Shown here: positions 30,029 through 38,465 of the stretch, piece by piece
Layout: each line of letters opens with the position of its first letter
How positions within the stretch are numbered: the stretch's first letter is position 1
Origin: Acetobacter indonesiensis
Lineage (GTDB): Bacteria; Pseudomonadota; Alphaproteobacteria; Acetobacterales; Acetobacteraceae
Length of the DNA stretch: 64,000 nt
Assembly: GCF_000963945.1 (NCBI RefSeq)
Contig: NZ_BAMW01000057.1
Coordinates: 62,001 to 126,000 of the forward strand
Direction of reading: 5' to 3'
Notes under the pieces: generated by a model
Database searches by the model: none
What the model saw: the letters and a program-made list of their open reading frames with translations, nothing else
What the model was told of the DNA's origin: nothing
Made by a program: the position numbers and the translations under genes

Positions 30029-30816
30029 TGCTGAAACTGCGCGTTATTCCCTGCCTGGATGTCAAGAATGGCCGGGTTGTCAAAGGCGTCAATTTTGTCT
30101 CTCTGCGCGATGCAGGGGACCCGGTTGAACAGGCTGCCCTCTATGACGCCGCAGGCGCGGATGAATTAACATTTCTGGATATAACCGCCAGCCATGAAAA
30201 CCGTGACACCATTCTGGATGTAGTCAGTCGCACGGCTGAACGGATTTTCCTGCCGCTAACGGTGGGCGGTGGTGTGCGCACAACGGATGACATGCGCCGC
30301 CTGCTGCTGGCGGGTGCGGACAAATGCGCCATGAACTCGGCAGCCGTATCCCGACCAGAACTGATTAACGAAGCCGGACGCAAGTTTGGAAGCCAGTGCG
30401 TGGTGGTTGCGATTGACGCCCGCCAGTCTGCCCCCGGCAAATGGGAAGTCTATACCCACGGTGGCCGCACCCCCACAGGGCGAGATGCCATAGAGTGGTG
30501 CAAGGAAGTGGCCGAACGGGGTGCAGGCGAAATTCTGCTGACCTCCATGGACCGTGATGGCACGCGCTCAGGCTTTGATCTTGAATTGCTGAAGGCCGCG
30601 ACACAGGCGGTTCGGTTACCTATCGTTGCCTCGGGCGGCGTAGGCGAACTTGAACATTTTGTGGAAGGTGCCAAAGCTGGGGCCACAGGCCTTCTGGCAG
30701 CCAGTGTTTTCCATTTTGGCCAGTTCAAAGTTTCTCAGGTTAAAACCGCTCTGGCTGAAGCAGGCCTGCCGGTTCGTCCTTCTCCCTCCCCTTTCCAGGC
30801 AAAGTCTCGCACATGA
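30028..30816 (+). CDS. hisF: Imidazole glycerol phosphate synthase, cyclase subunit
   Basis: The 262-aa barrel shows the HisF hallmarks: [19 protein letters not shown] (catalytic Asp in CLDVKNG), [20 protein letters not shown], and [19 protein letters not shown] with the second catalytic Asp, then [14 protein letters not shown]. It pairs with HisH to make IGP and AICAR. It overlaps the hisA fusion by one base and hisE by four. Confidence 0.96.
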   Translation: MLKLRVIPCLDVKNGRVVKGVNFVSLRDAGDPVEQAALYDAAGADELTFLDITASHENRDTILDVVSRTAERIFLPLTVGGGVRTTDDMRRLLLAGADKCAMNSAAVSRPELINEAGRKFGSQCVVVAIDARQSAPGKWEVYTHGGRTPTGRDAIEWCKEVAERGAGEILLTSMDRDGTRSGFDLELLKAATQAVRLPIVASGGVGELEHFVEGAKAGATGLLAASVFHFGQFKVSQVKTALAEAGLPVRPSPSPFQAKSRT

Positions 30817-31322
30817 TCAAGAAAGTCAGCACCAAAGCAAGTGCCAAGGCCTCCCCCAAAGCCACCGGCAAAGGGGCCGCCAAAACAACGGCCAAAGGTC
30901 AATCAAAAAAGGTAGCCGCTCCCAAACAGACACCCATAAAGCAGGAGGGTGTGCAGGCTGACCTTCTGAATGAACCAGCTGACATGACCGTGCTGAACCG
31001 TCTGTATGACGTTGTGCTCAGCCGCAAAGGCACGGACCCTTCAGTCAGCCATTCTGCACGTCTTCTTTCGCGTGGCACATATAAAATTGCCCAGAAATTT
31101 GGGGAAGAAGCGGTTGAATGTCTGATTGAAGCCGTAGCTGGCCGGAAAGATCTTCTGGTTGGAGAAAGTGCTGACGTGCTCTACCATCTTATTGTTCTCT
31201 GGGTGGATGCTGGCATTACACCAGACGACGTCTGGGCAGAACTGCGCCGCCGCGAAGGCACAAGTGGCATTGCAGAAAAAGCGTCTCGTCCAAAAGAAAC
31301 TTTTGCAAAAAAGGATAAGTGA
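30813..31322 (+). CDS. hisE: Phosphoribosyl-ATP diphosphatase with Lys-rich N-terminal tail
   Basis: The catalytic PRA-PH domain (about 58-155) contains [41 protein letters not shown] and [13 protein letters not shown], with the Mg-binding Glu residues of the family. It hydrolyses PR-ATP to PR-AMP early in histidine synthesis. Unusually, residues 1-46 form a Lys/Ala/Thr/Pro-rich tail resembling a histone H1-like C-terminus, and a short basic tail closes the protein. Normal HisE is about 90-110 aa. The frame is open and overlaps both neighbours, so the tail is unlikely to be an annotation artefact. Confidence 0.9.
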   Translation: MIKKVSTKASAKASPKATGKGAAKTTAKGQSKKVAAPKQTPIKQEGVQADLLNEPADMTVLNRLYDVVLSRKGTDPSVSHSARLLSRGTYKIAQKFGEEAVECLIEAVAGRKDLLVGESADVLYHLIVLWVDAGITPDDVWAELRRREGTSGIAEKASRPKETFAKKDK

Positions 31323-31696
31323 TGGCTGTGAACGGAACAGGGCCTTACGACCCAGACAACATCTTTGCCAAAATTCTGCATGGCGATATTCCTTGCAACA
31401 AGGTTTTTGAAAACGAATGGGTTCTGGCATTTCATGACATTGCGCCAAAAGCGCCTGTGCATGTCATCATTATTCCTAAAAAACCCTATGTTTCGTTTAT
31501 TGATTTCAGCAAAAATGCCGCACCGGAAGAAATTTCAGCCCTGATGCAGTCAACCGGCCATATTGCGGCTGAGCTAAACCTGAATGAGGCCGGATACCGT
31601 ATCATTACCAATGCAGGCCAGAATGCAGGGCAGGAAGTGCCTCATTTTCATCTGCACCTTCTAGGCGGCAAGGCCCTGCCTCCTTTCCCTGTCTAA
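31322..31696 (+). CDS. HIT family nucleotide-binding protein (HinT-like)
   Basis: The 124-aa protein has NIFAKILHGDIPCNKVFENEWVLAFHDIAPKAPVHVIIIPKKP at the N-terminal half and the histidine triad HFHLHLLGG (His-x-His-x-His) near residues 110-118. HinT enzymes hydrolyse nucleoside phosphoramidates and similar adducts. Its ATG overlaps the hisE stop, so it is carried in the his operon; this hisE-HIT order is common in alphaproteobacteria. Confidence 0.93.
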   Translation: MAVNGTGPYDPDNIFAKILHGDIPCNKVFENEWVLAFHDIAPKAPVHVIIIPKKPYVSFIDFSKNAAPEEISALMQSTGHIAAELNLNEAGYRIITNAGQNAGQEVPHFHLHLLGGKALPPFPV

Positions 31697-31739
31697 CTAA
31701 CATAGCGTTTATCGTCTCTGGCAACCGGAGTTCCTGATC

Positions 31740-32330
31740 ATGACACCTATGGATATGCTTCTTAGCCGTGCGTCGACAGACCATCTGGCCGAACCAGCCC
31801 CCAACGCAGCGCAGCTTTCAGACATTCTGGCTGCGGCCATGCGTGCGCCTGATCACGGTAAGCTCCGGCCATGGCGCTATGTTGTCATTGAAGGCGACGC
31901 CCGCCCACAGATGGCAGAGCGGATTGTCGCCAGCATGCAGCGTCTGGATGCGGATGCGCCCGAATTCAAAATTGAAAAACGCCGTAACCGTTTTTCTACC
32001 ATGCCGCTTATTCTGGCTTTAGGCATGCATTTACGGCCAGAGAATAAAATTCCTTTATGGGAACAGGAAATGGCTGTGGCAGCAGCAACCATGAATGTTC
32101 TGAATGCTCTGCATGCAACAGGGTTCGGCGGTATCTGGGTATCGGGGGACGTGGTGGAAGACCCGGTTCTGGCCGCAGAAATTGGCTTTCCAGCCCCGCA
32201 TAAACTGGCAGGCTTTCTGTTTATCGGCACCCCTACAAATGCCCCGGCAGCACCCCGCCGGCCAGACCCGGCAGCCTTTACCGCCCGCTGGACAGGCCAG
32301 CCTGTAACCTTTGCGGCAGACAAGGACTAA
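31740..32330 (+). CDS. Nitroreductase family flavoprotein
   Basis: The 196-aa protein fits the single-domain FMN-binding nitroreductases: DILAAAMRAPDHGKLRPWRYVVIEGD (residues about 29-54), the central helix AVAAATMNVLNALHATGFGGIWVSGDVVEDP and the late KLAGFLFIGTPTNAPAAPRRPD. It resembles the YdjA-like group. It likely reduces nitro or quinone-like compounds with NAD(P)H. It lies six bases before the UbiH-like monooxygenase gene and may be co-transcribed with it. Confidence 0.88.
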   Translation: MTPMDMLLSRASTDHLAEPAPNAAQLSDILAAAMRAPDHGKLRPWRYVVIEGDARPQMAERIVASMQRLDADAPEFKIEKRRNRFSTMPLILALGMHLRPENKIPLWEQEMAVAAATMNVLNALHATGFGGIWVSGDVVEDPVLAAEIGFPAPHKLAGFLFIGTPTNAPAAPRRPDPAAFTARWTGQPVTFAADKD

Positions 32331-32336
32331 CGCACG

Positions 32337-33542
32337 ATGCAAACCCCAGCAGCACAAACCGATGTCGCAATTATTGGCGGTGGCCCCGTAGGACTTGCGA
32401 CAGCCCTTTCTCTGGAACAGGCAGGGTTGTCTGTCACGGTTCTGGAGCGTGCACCTGCGGCTGCATGGGAAGAACCCTCGTTCGATGGGCGCGAAATTGC
32501 CCTGACGCATCACTCCGTCCGCATTTTGCAGGAAAATGGTGCATGGGATCACATCCCGCACTCTGCCATCTGCCCTTTGCGTGAAGCGCGTGTTGAGACA
32601 GGAAAATTTCGTCATCCCCTGACGTTTGACACCAACGGGCGGGGTGTTGATGCGCTTGGGTGGCTGGTCTCTAACAATCAGATCCGGCGTGCGCTTTATG
32701 CAGCCGCTACTGCGCGTCCGGGCATTACCCTGTTAGATGGCATTACTGTTGAAACAGTCAGACAAAACCCTAATCAGGCCGTAGTGCATCACTCTGCCGG
32801 GCAACTGAATGCCAGTTTGGTTGTTGGGGCTGATGGTCGTTTTTCACCAACCCGCCGCCGCGCAGGGATAGGTGCCATTATTCATGATTTCAAACGCACT
32901 ATGCTGGTGTGCCGCATGGCGCATGAATCTCCGCACCATAATGTAGCAACCCAGTGGTTTGATGAAGGACAGACGGTCGCCCTGCTGCCGGTAAACGGTA
33001 TGGCGTCATCTCTGGTGCTTACCCTCCCAGCCGAAGAGATCAAACGCCTGCTTGACGCCCCACGTGACGATTTCAACGCTGAAATGATGCAGCGCATTGG
33101 CAATCGGCTGGGCAAAATGCGTCTGGTCAGCACACGCCATGCTTATCCGCTGAAAGGCGTGTATGCGCACCGCTTTACCAGCCGCCGTCTTGCGCTTGTG
33201 GGCGATGCTGCCGTAGGAATGCACCCCATTACCGCTCACGGCTTCAACCTGGGCCTCAGAGGGCAGGAAATCCTGTCTGAGGAAGTCATCTGCAATGTCT
33301 CTGCCTCTGGAGATGCCGGGCTTGCGCAAGGTCTGCGTCGATTTGAGCAAAAGCACCGTCTGGCAACAGCGCCATTGTTTGCAGGGACAAATGGTATTGC
33401 CACCCTTTATACGCATGATGGCGCTCCATTCCGCCAGTTGCGTGAAACAGGATTGCGGCTGGCTGATGCGTTCACGCCGTTTAAAAATGCCGTCACAACA
33501 TTACTGATGGACCGGAATACACCGCCTCAAAAGGCGTCCTGA
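32337..33542 (+). CDS. FAD-dependent ubiquinone hydroxylase (UbiH/UbiF/COQ6 family)
   Basis: The 401-aa flavoprotein has the N-terminal dinucleotide fold AIIGGGPVGLATALSLEQAGLSVTVLE, the SFDGREIALTHHSVRIL segment of the UbiH family, SLVVGADGRFSPTRR (motif DG) and the FAD-ribityl motif RRLALVGDAAVGMHPITAHGFNLGL (GD). Family members hydroxylate the ubiquinone ring using O2. Which ring position is used cannot be told. It closes the his-to-ubi gene run. Confidence 0.9.
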   Translation: MQTPAAQTDVAIIGGGPVGLATALSLEQAGLSVTVLERAPAAAWEEPSFDGREIALTHHSVRILQENGAWDHIPHSAICPLREARVETGKFRHPLTFDTNGRGVDALGWLVSNNQIRRALYAAATARPGITLLDGITVETVRQNPNQAVVHHSAGQLNASLVVGADGRFSPTRRRAGIGAIIHDFKRTMLVCRMAHESPHHNVATQWFDEGQTVALLPVNGMASSLVLTLPAEEIKRLLDAPRDDFNAEMMQRIGNRLGKMRLVSTRHAYPLKGVYAHRFTSRRLALVGDAAVGMHPITAHGFNLGLRGQEILSEEVICNVSASGDAGLAQGLRRFEQKHRLATAPLFAGTNGIATLYTHDGAPFRQLRETGLRLADAFTPFKNAVTTLLMDRNTPPQKAS

Positions 33543-33572
33543 ACCAGAGTTTGTCAGCAAGACTCTTTTAGC

Positions 33573-33630
33573 CAACAGTCCCAAAAATCCATAATATTCA
33601 GGTTTAAAAAACCAGTTTTTGGGATTGTTG
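33573..33630. repeat. Imperfect 15-bp inverted repeat in intergenic gap
   Basis: CAACAGTCCCAAAAA (33573-33587) and TTTTTGGGATTGTTG (33616-33630) pair with one G-T mismatch and a 28-nt spacer, in the 271-bp gap between the UbiH-like gene and a convergent DUF4186 gene. It may be a terminator or a leftover insertion-sequence end. Confidence 0.4.
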
Positions 33631-33813
33631 CACAAGCGCCGAGATAACTTTGTAATCGTATAGATAAAGCCTTGGCCGAAAGTGCTTAGGCTCTCCATGA
33701 AAAATCTTCACTACATCTCTGCGTAACATTTGAGCGTTTTTAGTCTTTATTTGGCCATAACCCTTTTGTCTCCACAGCTATTTATTGTGTCCGAAACAGA
33801 CTAGCCCCTAAAG

Positions 33814-34329
33814 CTATTTACGCGTTTTCTGTTTCCGCTGTGCAAAGTAACGTTGGATATCTTGTCCTTCATCTTCTGCCTGTTCAGGATGCTGTTCTTC
33901 ACGCTCCAGCCAGCCGGCTATGACTGCCAGAATATACGCCTGCTGCTGCTGGGTTAGCGGCACCCCTTTTACAAAGTGGTGCCATTTTTCCACACAAGAA
34001 CGGCAGCATGTTCCTGTTGCATGTTGTGCAGTAAAGACCGGGTGGCCTTTCCACGGTGTCTGCCGCCCATCCTTTACAGGATGCGATGGGGCAAGCCGTT
34101 TGGCTATAAAATCTGCGGCATGTTCTAAGACAATAGGAAGACTTTTTTCCTGTAAATAAGCCCTATCGACTTTGGTTAGATGAAACTGCCGCCGAAACTC
34201 GGACCGTGCCAGCTTATCCCAGACGTCAGCCGGAACAACGGGCAGATCAAACTCAGGAAGAAAGAGATTTCCTTGCGTTGGTATAGATGAATTGTCCGAC
34301 TTGTTGGCCAAAATAAGCCTCGCTCCCAT
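33814..34329 (-). CDS. DUF4186 family protein
   Basis: The 171-aa protein contains the family core RSEFRRQFHLTKVDRAYLQEKSLPIVLEHAADFIAKRLAP, DGRQTPWKGHPVFTAQHATGTCCRSCVEKWHH and a C-terminal basic tail. The Cys/His grouping (CCRSC...HH) suggests metal binding. No function is established for the family. It lies just outside the left end of the integrative element, so it belongs to the host chromosome. Confidence 0.8.
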   Translation of the reverse strand: MGARLILANKSDNSSIPTQGNLFLPEFDLPVVPADVWDKLARSEFRRQFHLTKVDRAYLQEKSLPIVLEHAADFIAKRLAPSHPVKDGRQTPWKGHPVFTAQHATGTCCRSCVEKWHHFVKGVPLTQQQQAYILAVIAGWLEREEQHPEQAEDEGQDIQRYFAQRKQKTRK

Positions 34330-34510
34330 CAGAAACCAAACTCAATCTATGGTTTTTCATACGGGAGAACAAACCTAAAATAGGGCAAACTGATCTGTCC
34401 TGAAACGTAAAGAGGCAGCCTTCAGAGAAAATCGCCTCATCATATTTGCAGGACAGAAAGGAATGTGAGAAAGTAATTTTCACACTTGCCGTAAATCACC
34501 AATTTTTAGG

Positions 34511-34561
34511 AAAGATTGGTGGGCGCACAAGGACTCGAACCTTGGACCCGCTGATTAAGAG
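34511..34561 (-). other. attL: partial copy of tRNA-Lys 3' end
   Basis: 51 bp identical to 46892-46942. It contains the tRNA 3' half from the anticodon region through CCA, but the 5' half is missing: after 34561 the sequence diverges from tRNA. Confidence 0.93.
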
Positions 34562-34684
34562 ACAGTGCGGCCAATGTACACTTAAGGCGCACGTATATGC
34601 ATAGAGATGCAAAACCCCTTATATTTCCTAGTGATTATAGAGCGTCTTCGCGCAGCGTGACGCATGAAGATGCACGGATTACTA

Positions 34685-34713
34685 TTTCAAATGACTCCGG
34701 ATTGACTCCGGAA
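34685..34713 (+). repeat. 29-bp direct repeat, left copy
   Basis: Identical to 46814-46842 and in the same orientation. Internally it is two copies of TGACTCCGGA spaced by one base. It sits 124 bp inside attL. Confidence 0.9.
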
Positions 34714-34754
34714 AACTCGATCAGGGGGTGATGATGGGAAAATGGCAGCGGGGG

Positions 34755-34880
34755 ATACACCAAAACAGGGTGTATAAGGTGTATAGGTGTACAACACATA
34801 GATATATTACTGATTTTATTGGGTTTTTTGCCACTCCTGACTATACACCTCACGGTTCTGTGAGGTGTGTAAGGTGTATA
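34755..34880. repeat. Left cluster of 9-bp repeats (ATACACC/GGTGTAT)
   Basis: ATACACC or its complement occurs at 34755-34761, 34769-34776, 34778-34785, 34786-34792 (last base variant), 34842-34849, 34864-34870 (one change) and 34873-34880. Neighbouring copies are 8-9 bp apart. The copies at 34842-34870 also form a CACCTCAC/GTGAGGTG hairpin just before the integrase ribosome site. Candidate integrase arm sites, int operator, or replication iterons. Confidence 0.75.
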
Positions 34881-34891
34881 GGAGCCGTGGC

Positions 34892-36226
34892 ATGAAATTT
34901 ACCAAGCCGGGAATAGACGCCCTCACCTGCCCGCCGGGAAAGCGGGATGCCATGTTCACGGATAGCGATGTGAAGGGCTTTGCCATTCGGGTGAACGCCA
35001 CGGGCAGCAAAACCTTCCTGTTTAACTACCGCTTTGCCGGTAAGCCCCGGCGCTTGGTATTTGGGCAGTATGGCGAATTAACCTTGGCGCAAGCTCGCAA
35101 ACTGGCAGAAGCAGCACGGGGGAAGGTTCTGGCCGGAGGTGACCCGGCCGGGGACAAGAAAGCAGCCGCACACGCCTTCCAGCAGCAGGCGATTGAAGAA
35201 GCCAAACGGGCCGCTGTTAATGCGCTCACCTTTCAGGTGCTCACAGAACGCTGGGCCAGCAACGCCCTCCGGGACAGCAGCGAAAGCCATAGTACGGAGG
35301 CTCCGCGCCGCCTGCGCTTCAATTTTGCAGACATGCTGGACCGCCCAGCCCATGCCCTAACCGTGGCCGAAGTGCAGAACCGGCTTGATAAAGTAGCGGA
35401 AAAACACCCCACCACTGCCCGCCGCCTACAGGCATATGGCCGCGCCATGTACGGCTGGGCCGTTAAACGCCAGTTGGTTACGGAAAACCCATTTACCAAT
35501 GCGGTGATAGAAGGCCGCGAAGTCTCCCGTGACCGGGTGCTGACCGATGCTGAATTGGGCGCGGTATGGCGGGCCGCCTGCCAGATGCCCTACGCCTTTG
35601 GCCCGTTCTTCCGCCTGCTTGTTCTGACACTCCAGCGCCGGAGTGAGGTTGCTGGCATGAGGTGGGACGAAATCACGCCTGACCTGACCACATGGACCAT
35701 TCCGGCCAGCCGCACCAAGAACGGCAAAGAGCACATTGTCCACCTGTCCGAGCCAGCCCGGCAGGTTCTGGCCTCTCTCCATCGGCAAACCGACCCCAAA
35801 ACCAGCGCCATATCTCCGCTTGTGTTCACCAATACGGGCAGAACGCCCATATCCGGATTTTCGGATGGCAAGGAACGCCTTGAAGCCCTGATGGCGCAGG
35901 AGCAGGTAGAAAACGGGGCTAAAGAGCAAAAAAACGCGGGAAAGAAACCCTCCGCCCTGCCTGCGAACGGCTGGCGGCTGCATGACCTGCGGCGCACGGG
36001 TGTCACCACAATGGCCCGCTTAGGCATTGGCCCCCATGTGGCGGATAAGGTGCTGAACCACACGGAGGGAGCCATAAGCGGCGTGGCCGCCGTATATCAG
36101 CGCCATGAGTTCCTTAAAGAGAGGGCGGCGGCTCTGGATGCGTGGGCAGCCCATGTGCTGCGGGTGGCAGAGAGTTCAGGAATCGAACCGCATGCAAGCA
36201 ACGTGGTGCAACTGGGGAGAGTATGA
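34892..36226 (+). CDS. P4-type tyrosine recombinase (integrase)
   Basis: The 444-aa protein has the DUF4102 arm-binding domain (about 1-90, LTCPPGKRDAMFTDSDVKGFAIRV), a core-binding SAM-like domain (105-205) and the catalytic domain with R249 in LTLQRRSEVAGMRW, H364/R367 in LHDLRRTG, H390 in LNHTEG and Tyr402 in VYQRHEF. All residues needed for strand exchange are present, so it should be active. ATG 34892 follows GGAG by 7 nt; an upstream GTG at 34865 is in frame but inside the repeat cluster. It integrates the element into tRNA-Lys. Confidence 0.95.
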   Translation: MKFTKPGIDALTCPPGKRDAMFTDSDVKGFAIRVNATGSKTFLFNYRFAGKPRRLVFGQYGELTLAQARKLAEAARGKVLAGGDPAGDKKAAAHAFQQQAIEEAKRAAVNALTFQVLTERWASNALRDSSESHSTEAPRRLRFNFADMLDRPAHALTVAEVQNRLDKVAEKHPTTARRLQAYGRAMYGWAVKRQLVTENPFTNAVIEGREVSRDRVLTDAELGAVWRAACQMPYAFGPFFRLLVLTLQRRSEVAGMRWDEITPDLTTWTIPASRTKNGKEHIVHLSEPARQVLASLHRQTDPKTSAISPLVFTNTGRTPISGFSDGKERLEALMAQEQVENGAKEQKNAGKKPSALPANGWRLHDLRRTGVTTMARLGIGPHVADKVLNHTEGAISGVAAVYQRHEFLKERAAALDAWAAHVLRVAESSGIEPHASNVVQLGRV

Positions 36227-36561
36227 ATAAATTATCAAACCGAAATGTAACGAAATGCATCAGGGCGTTCCATGCGTAAGCTTCAAGCAAAATTTAATAC
36301 GAGATTTTATATGTTGTTCGACTGCGCGCGTGGTCTCATATAAGTCTCTGTTTCAATTGGCAGGATCGTCTTTGCAGTAGACTGCTAACGTGCATGCTTA
36401 CAGATGAGCAATGTCCTCAACTAAACGTTGAGGTGTTGCTTAAGCTGCATTTTCCGCACATATAACGTAAAGAGCAGTTTCGCTCTGTTTTGCGCTCGAA
36501 AGCTCTCTCTCTGGAGGGGGCTGTTCGTGTTTGTGCCAACGATTGAATAAGAGAGGATGTA
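36227..36561. other. Intergenic region between integrase and ImmA-like gene
   Basis: 335 bp with no accepted gene. It holds a perfect 7-bp hairpin, CCTCAAC (36415-36421) and GTTGAGG (36427-36433) with a 5-nt loop, and a purine-rich GAGAGGA ribosome site for the next gene. Probably the promoter of the ImmA-like gene. Confidence 0.45.
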
Positions 36562-37050
36562 ATGCCGGATCATATCATGACCCCGACGGATGTTCTTTCT
36601 CAGCATTGGCCGAGCGCAGAACTCCCCATTGACCCAGCCATTATAGCACGGAATGCCGGCATTGATGTCGAACCGTTGCCTGTTGGTTCTGCTCCGGGAA
36701 TCAGTGGAGAGTATTTGCCGTTAGGCCCAAAAGGTCGTCCAGTCATTTATTATAATGCTGATGACCCTGAGAACAGAATACGCTTCACCATAGCCCATGA
36801 ACTCGGTCACCATTTTCTGGGGCACGGAAGAAGCTTCCGTGATTTTAGAGAAAACTCGGCTGAGCGTTATAACCCCTGTGAGGTTGCAGCCAATCGATTT
36901 GCTGCTGACATTTTAATGCCTCGCGTTTATCTGAACGTCTTGATTAACAAAAAAGGCATCACTTCGCTTCAAGAGCTGACCAACCTCTTTCAGGTCTCTG
37001 AAGCTGCGATGACATACAGACTTGGAAACCTCGGATTCCTCTCCACCTAA
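36562..37050 (+). CDS. ImmA/IrrE-type zinc metallopeptidase
   Basis: The 162-aa protein has the zinc motif HELGHHFLGHG (H79, E80, H83) and the downstream NRFAADILMP helix with the third ligand region. In ICEBs1, ImmA cleaves the ImmR repressor to switch on excision; a similar derepressor role here is inferred. An ImmA gene is normally next to its XRE repressor; here the nearest XRE gene (38466-38696) is 1.4 kb away on the other strand. A GAGAGGA site precedes ATG 36562. The next gene starts inside it. Confidence 0.88.
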   Translation: MPDHIMTPTDVLSQHWPSAELPIDPAIIARNAGIDVEPLPVGSAPGISGEYLPLGPKGRPVIYYNADDPENRIRFTIAHELGHHFLGHGRSFRDFRENSAERYNPCEVAANRFAADILMPRVYLNVLINKKGITSLQELTNLFQVSEAAMTYRLGNLGFLST

Positions 37051-37594
37051 AGGAGAGACACCAGCTAACACTAACCCTTCCCCCGCTTCACCGCAGGGGA
37101 AGGCCGATTCCAAAAATTCATCGACCAGCAGTAGCGCTCCTGGGTTCGATGGTCCAACTACGCCTCCGTTGGGACGTGTTGCCCCGAAGCCTTTACCAGT
37201 TCAGACAATTACGCCAGATGAAGTAAAAGACGCCATAGAGGAAGCTAAAGAAATTCGCTTTCTTAGAAGGTGGCTTTTTATGGCATTTATGATTATCTCT
37301 GGAATTGAGCTTTTATGCCTTCCTATTGCTATTATTCTTATGCTTAGAACGGAAGAATATTTAAGTATTATTTCTCAAGATAATTCCAGAGCCATGATTT
37401 CTTCTGGTCTTATGGTGGCATTAGCTGGTGCTATTCCACTTACTATTTTTGTTACACTGGCCAAAATGATCCATAAAAATGAAGCGCCGAAATCAGAAAA
37501 TAATCAGGAGCAAAAGCTAACTACAGCACTCACCGCTCTGTTTTCCGCTCTTTCCGATACCGTGGTAAAGATCAAAGATATTTGTGGGAAATAG
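37022..37594 (+). CDS. Predicted inner-membrane protein with Pro/Ser-rich N-terminus
   Basis: The 190-aa product has a disordered Pro/Ser/Thr-rich N-terminus (1-75), then two strong transmembrane segments (about 82-105, LFMAFMIISGIELLCLPIAIILM; and 124-145, MISSGLMVALAGAIPLTIFVTLA) and a charged C-terminal tail. It overlaps the ImmA gene by 29 bp and would start at TTG 37022, since no in-frame ATG precedes the first membrane segment; the start is uncertain. Co-translation with ImmA suggests linked function, perhaps signal sensing. No family recognised. Confidence 0.6.
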   Translation: METSDSSPPKGETPANTNPSPASPQGKADSKNSSTSSSAPGFDGPTTPPLGRVAPKPLPVQTITPDEVKDAIEEAKEIRFLRRWLFMAFMIISGIELLCLPIAIILMLRTEEYLSIISQDNSRAMISSGLMVALAGAIPLTIFVTLAKMIHKNEAPKSENNQEQKLTTALTALFSALSDTVVKIKDICGK

Positions 37595-37910
37595 TCTCTG
37601 CACCTGTGAGCCATCCTTACAGGTTCACTCCTTTCAAGAAAAACTGAATACTTTTTGAGGCCAGCCCTCCGTTGAGAAGGGCCTGTGCAGAATTGCATAC
37701 CCCCAGCTCAGATGCTGAGGGGCATAGCGGCGTGATATTGGCAATTTTGACGGCCCGTTGCTCGTGTCAGAGGTAACGCCAGATTTGGCGTTAGGTGGAA
37801 TCAGGCGAGTTTTTACCCACACTCTGCTCTCAATGCCTGCCAGCTATGCGCCTGAAACCGCCCCAGCCATAACGGGGTTAAACCCGTGAGATTGATGGGA
37901 GTGCGTTGTT

Positions 37911-38024
37911 ATGATGAGTGTAGTGGGTATGACCGCTGTGGGGTTTCTTGTGTGCCTGGCAGTAGCCAAGGCGGCTGATGTGGTCGCTGCTGCTTGGTTT
38001 ACGGGGGATACACGGAGGTCATAG
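37911..38024 (+). CDS. Possible 37-aa hydrophobic small protein
   Basis: ATG 37911 follows a GGGAG site by about 8 nt and opens a 37-codon frame encoding one hydrophobic helix (VVGMTAVGFLVCLAVAKAADVVAAAW) with a basic tail. Such single-span peptides are common in phage-related elements. The alternative minus-strand frame (37844-38071) has no signal-like or domain features. The rest of 37595-38119 shows only hairpins, for example TAACGCCA/TGGCGTTA at 37774-37793. Low confidence. Confidence 0.3.
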   Translation: MMSVVGMTAVGFLVCLAVAKAADVVAAAWFTGDTRRS

Positions 38025-38119
38025 CGTAAGGGGCGCAACATGAGCCCTTTGGGGCAGTTGTCGTTCATCACGTTACTACCGGAAAGTCGGTAGTATTTTG
38101 AGCGGTTAAAGGAGGACCA

Positions 38120-38239
38120 TCAGAAGCAGATACCCAGTGTGCAGGCTCCGGAGGGTTCCGGGGCTAGTGCGAGAGTGGCCGCCACCAATAGGAAAGCGAT
38201 AGCGAACAGAGCAAAGGTGCATATAGCCAACGCTCTCAT
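38120..38239 (-). CDS. 39-aa membrane or secreted small protein coupled to lipoprotein gene
   Basis: The frame starts at ATG 38239, overlapping the lipoprotein stop as ATGA, and encodes a basic N-terminus plus a hydrophobic helix (ALAICTFALFAIAFLLVAATLALA) and a short tail with two cysteines (SGACTLGICF). The helix could be a signal peptide releasing a small Cys-containing peptide, or a membrane anchor. Stop-start coupling and clean composition argue for a real gene. Function unknown; it probably works with the lipoprotein. Confidence 0.6.
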   Translation of the reverse strand: MRALAICTFALFAIAFLLVAATLALAPEPSGACTLGICF

Positions 38240-38460
38240 TTGACTGTGTCCTTCTTTAGTCTGGGTGTAGCTGTAGTTGCCCGCATGGAGTCCTCACACT
38301 GCTTCTGTAGCCTCTGCATTGCTTCTGGCGGCATAGGGGCGGTCATCATGGAGCGGTAGTTCATGCAGGCAGGCGTATCACCGGGCCGATGGTGGGACTG
38401 TTGCGCACAGCCAGCAAGTATGGTGGTCAGTATGACCATTATGGACCAGTTATAAACCAT
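38236..38460 (-). CDS. Small lipoprotein
   Basis: The 74-aa product has a lipoprotein signal with lipobox LAGC and the acylated Cys at residue 18, then a mature part with CMNYRSMMTAPMPPEAMQRLQKQCE, a Pro-Met-rich stretch and two further cysteines. It starts five bases after the XRE stop and overlaps the 39-aa ORF, so the three genes form a minus-strand operon. It would sit in the inner or outer membrane. A paired envelope role (exclusion, or lysis like an Rz1-type protein) is conceivable but unproven. Confidence 0.75.
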   Translation of the reverse strand: MVYNWSIMVILTTILAGCAQQSHHRPGDTPACMNYRSMMTAPMPPEAMQRLQKQCEDSMRATTATPRLKKDTVK

Positions 38461-38465
38461 GGCTA

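Noticed and set aside
34253..34483. 76-aa ORF overlapping the DUF4186 start
   Set aside because: Overlaps a better-supported gene on the same strand and has no recognisable features.
37844..38071. 75-aa minus-strand ORF
   Set aside because: Composition is low-complexity and lacks a domain; the plus strand offers a shorter frame with a better ribosome site, itself only tentative.
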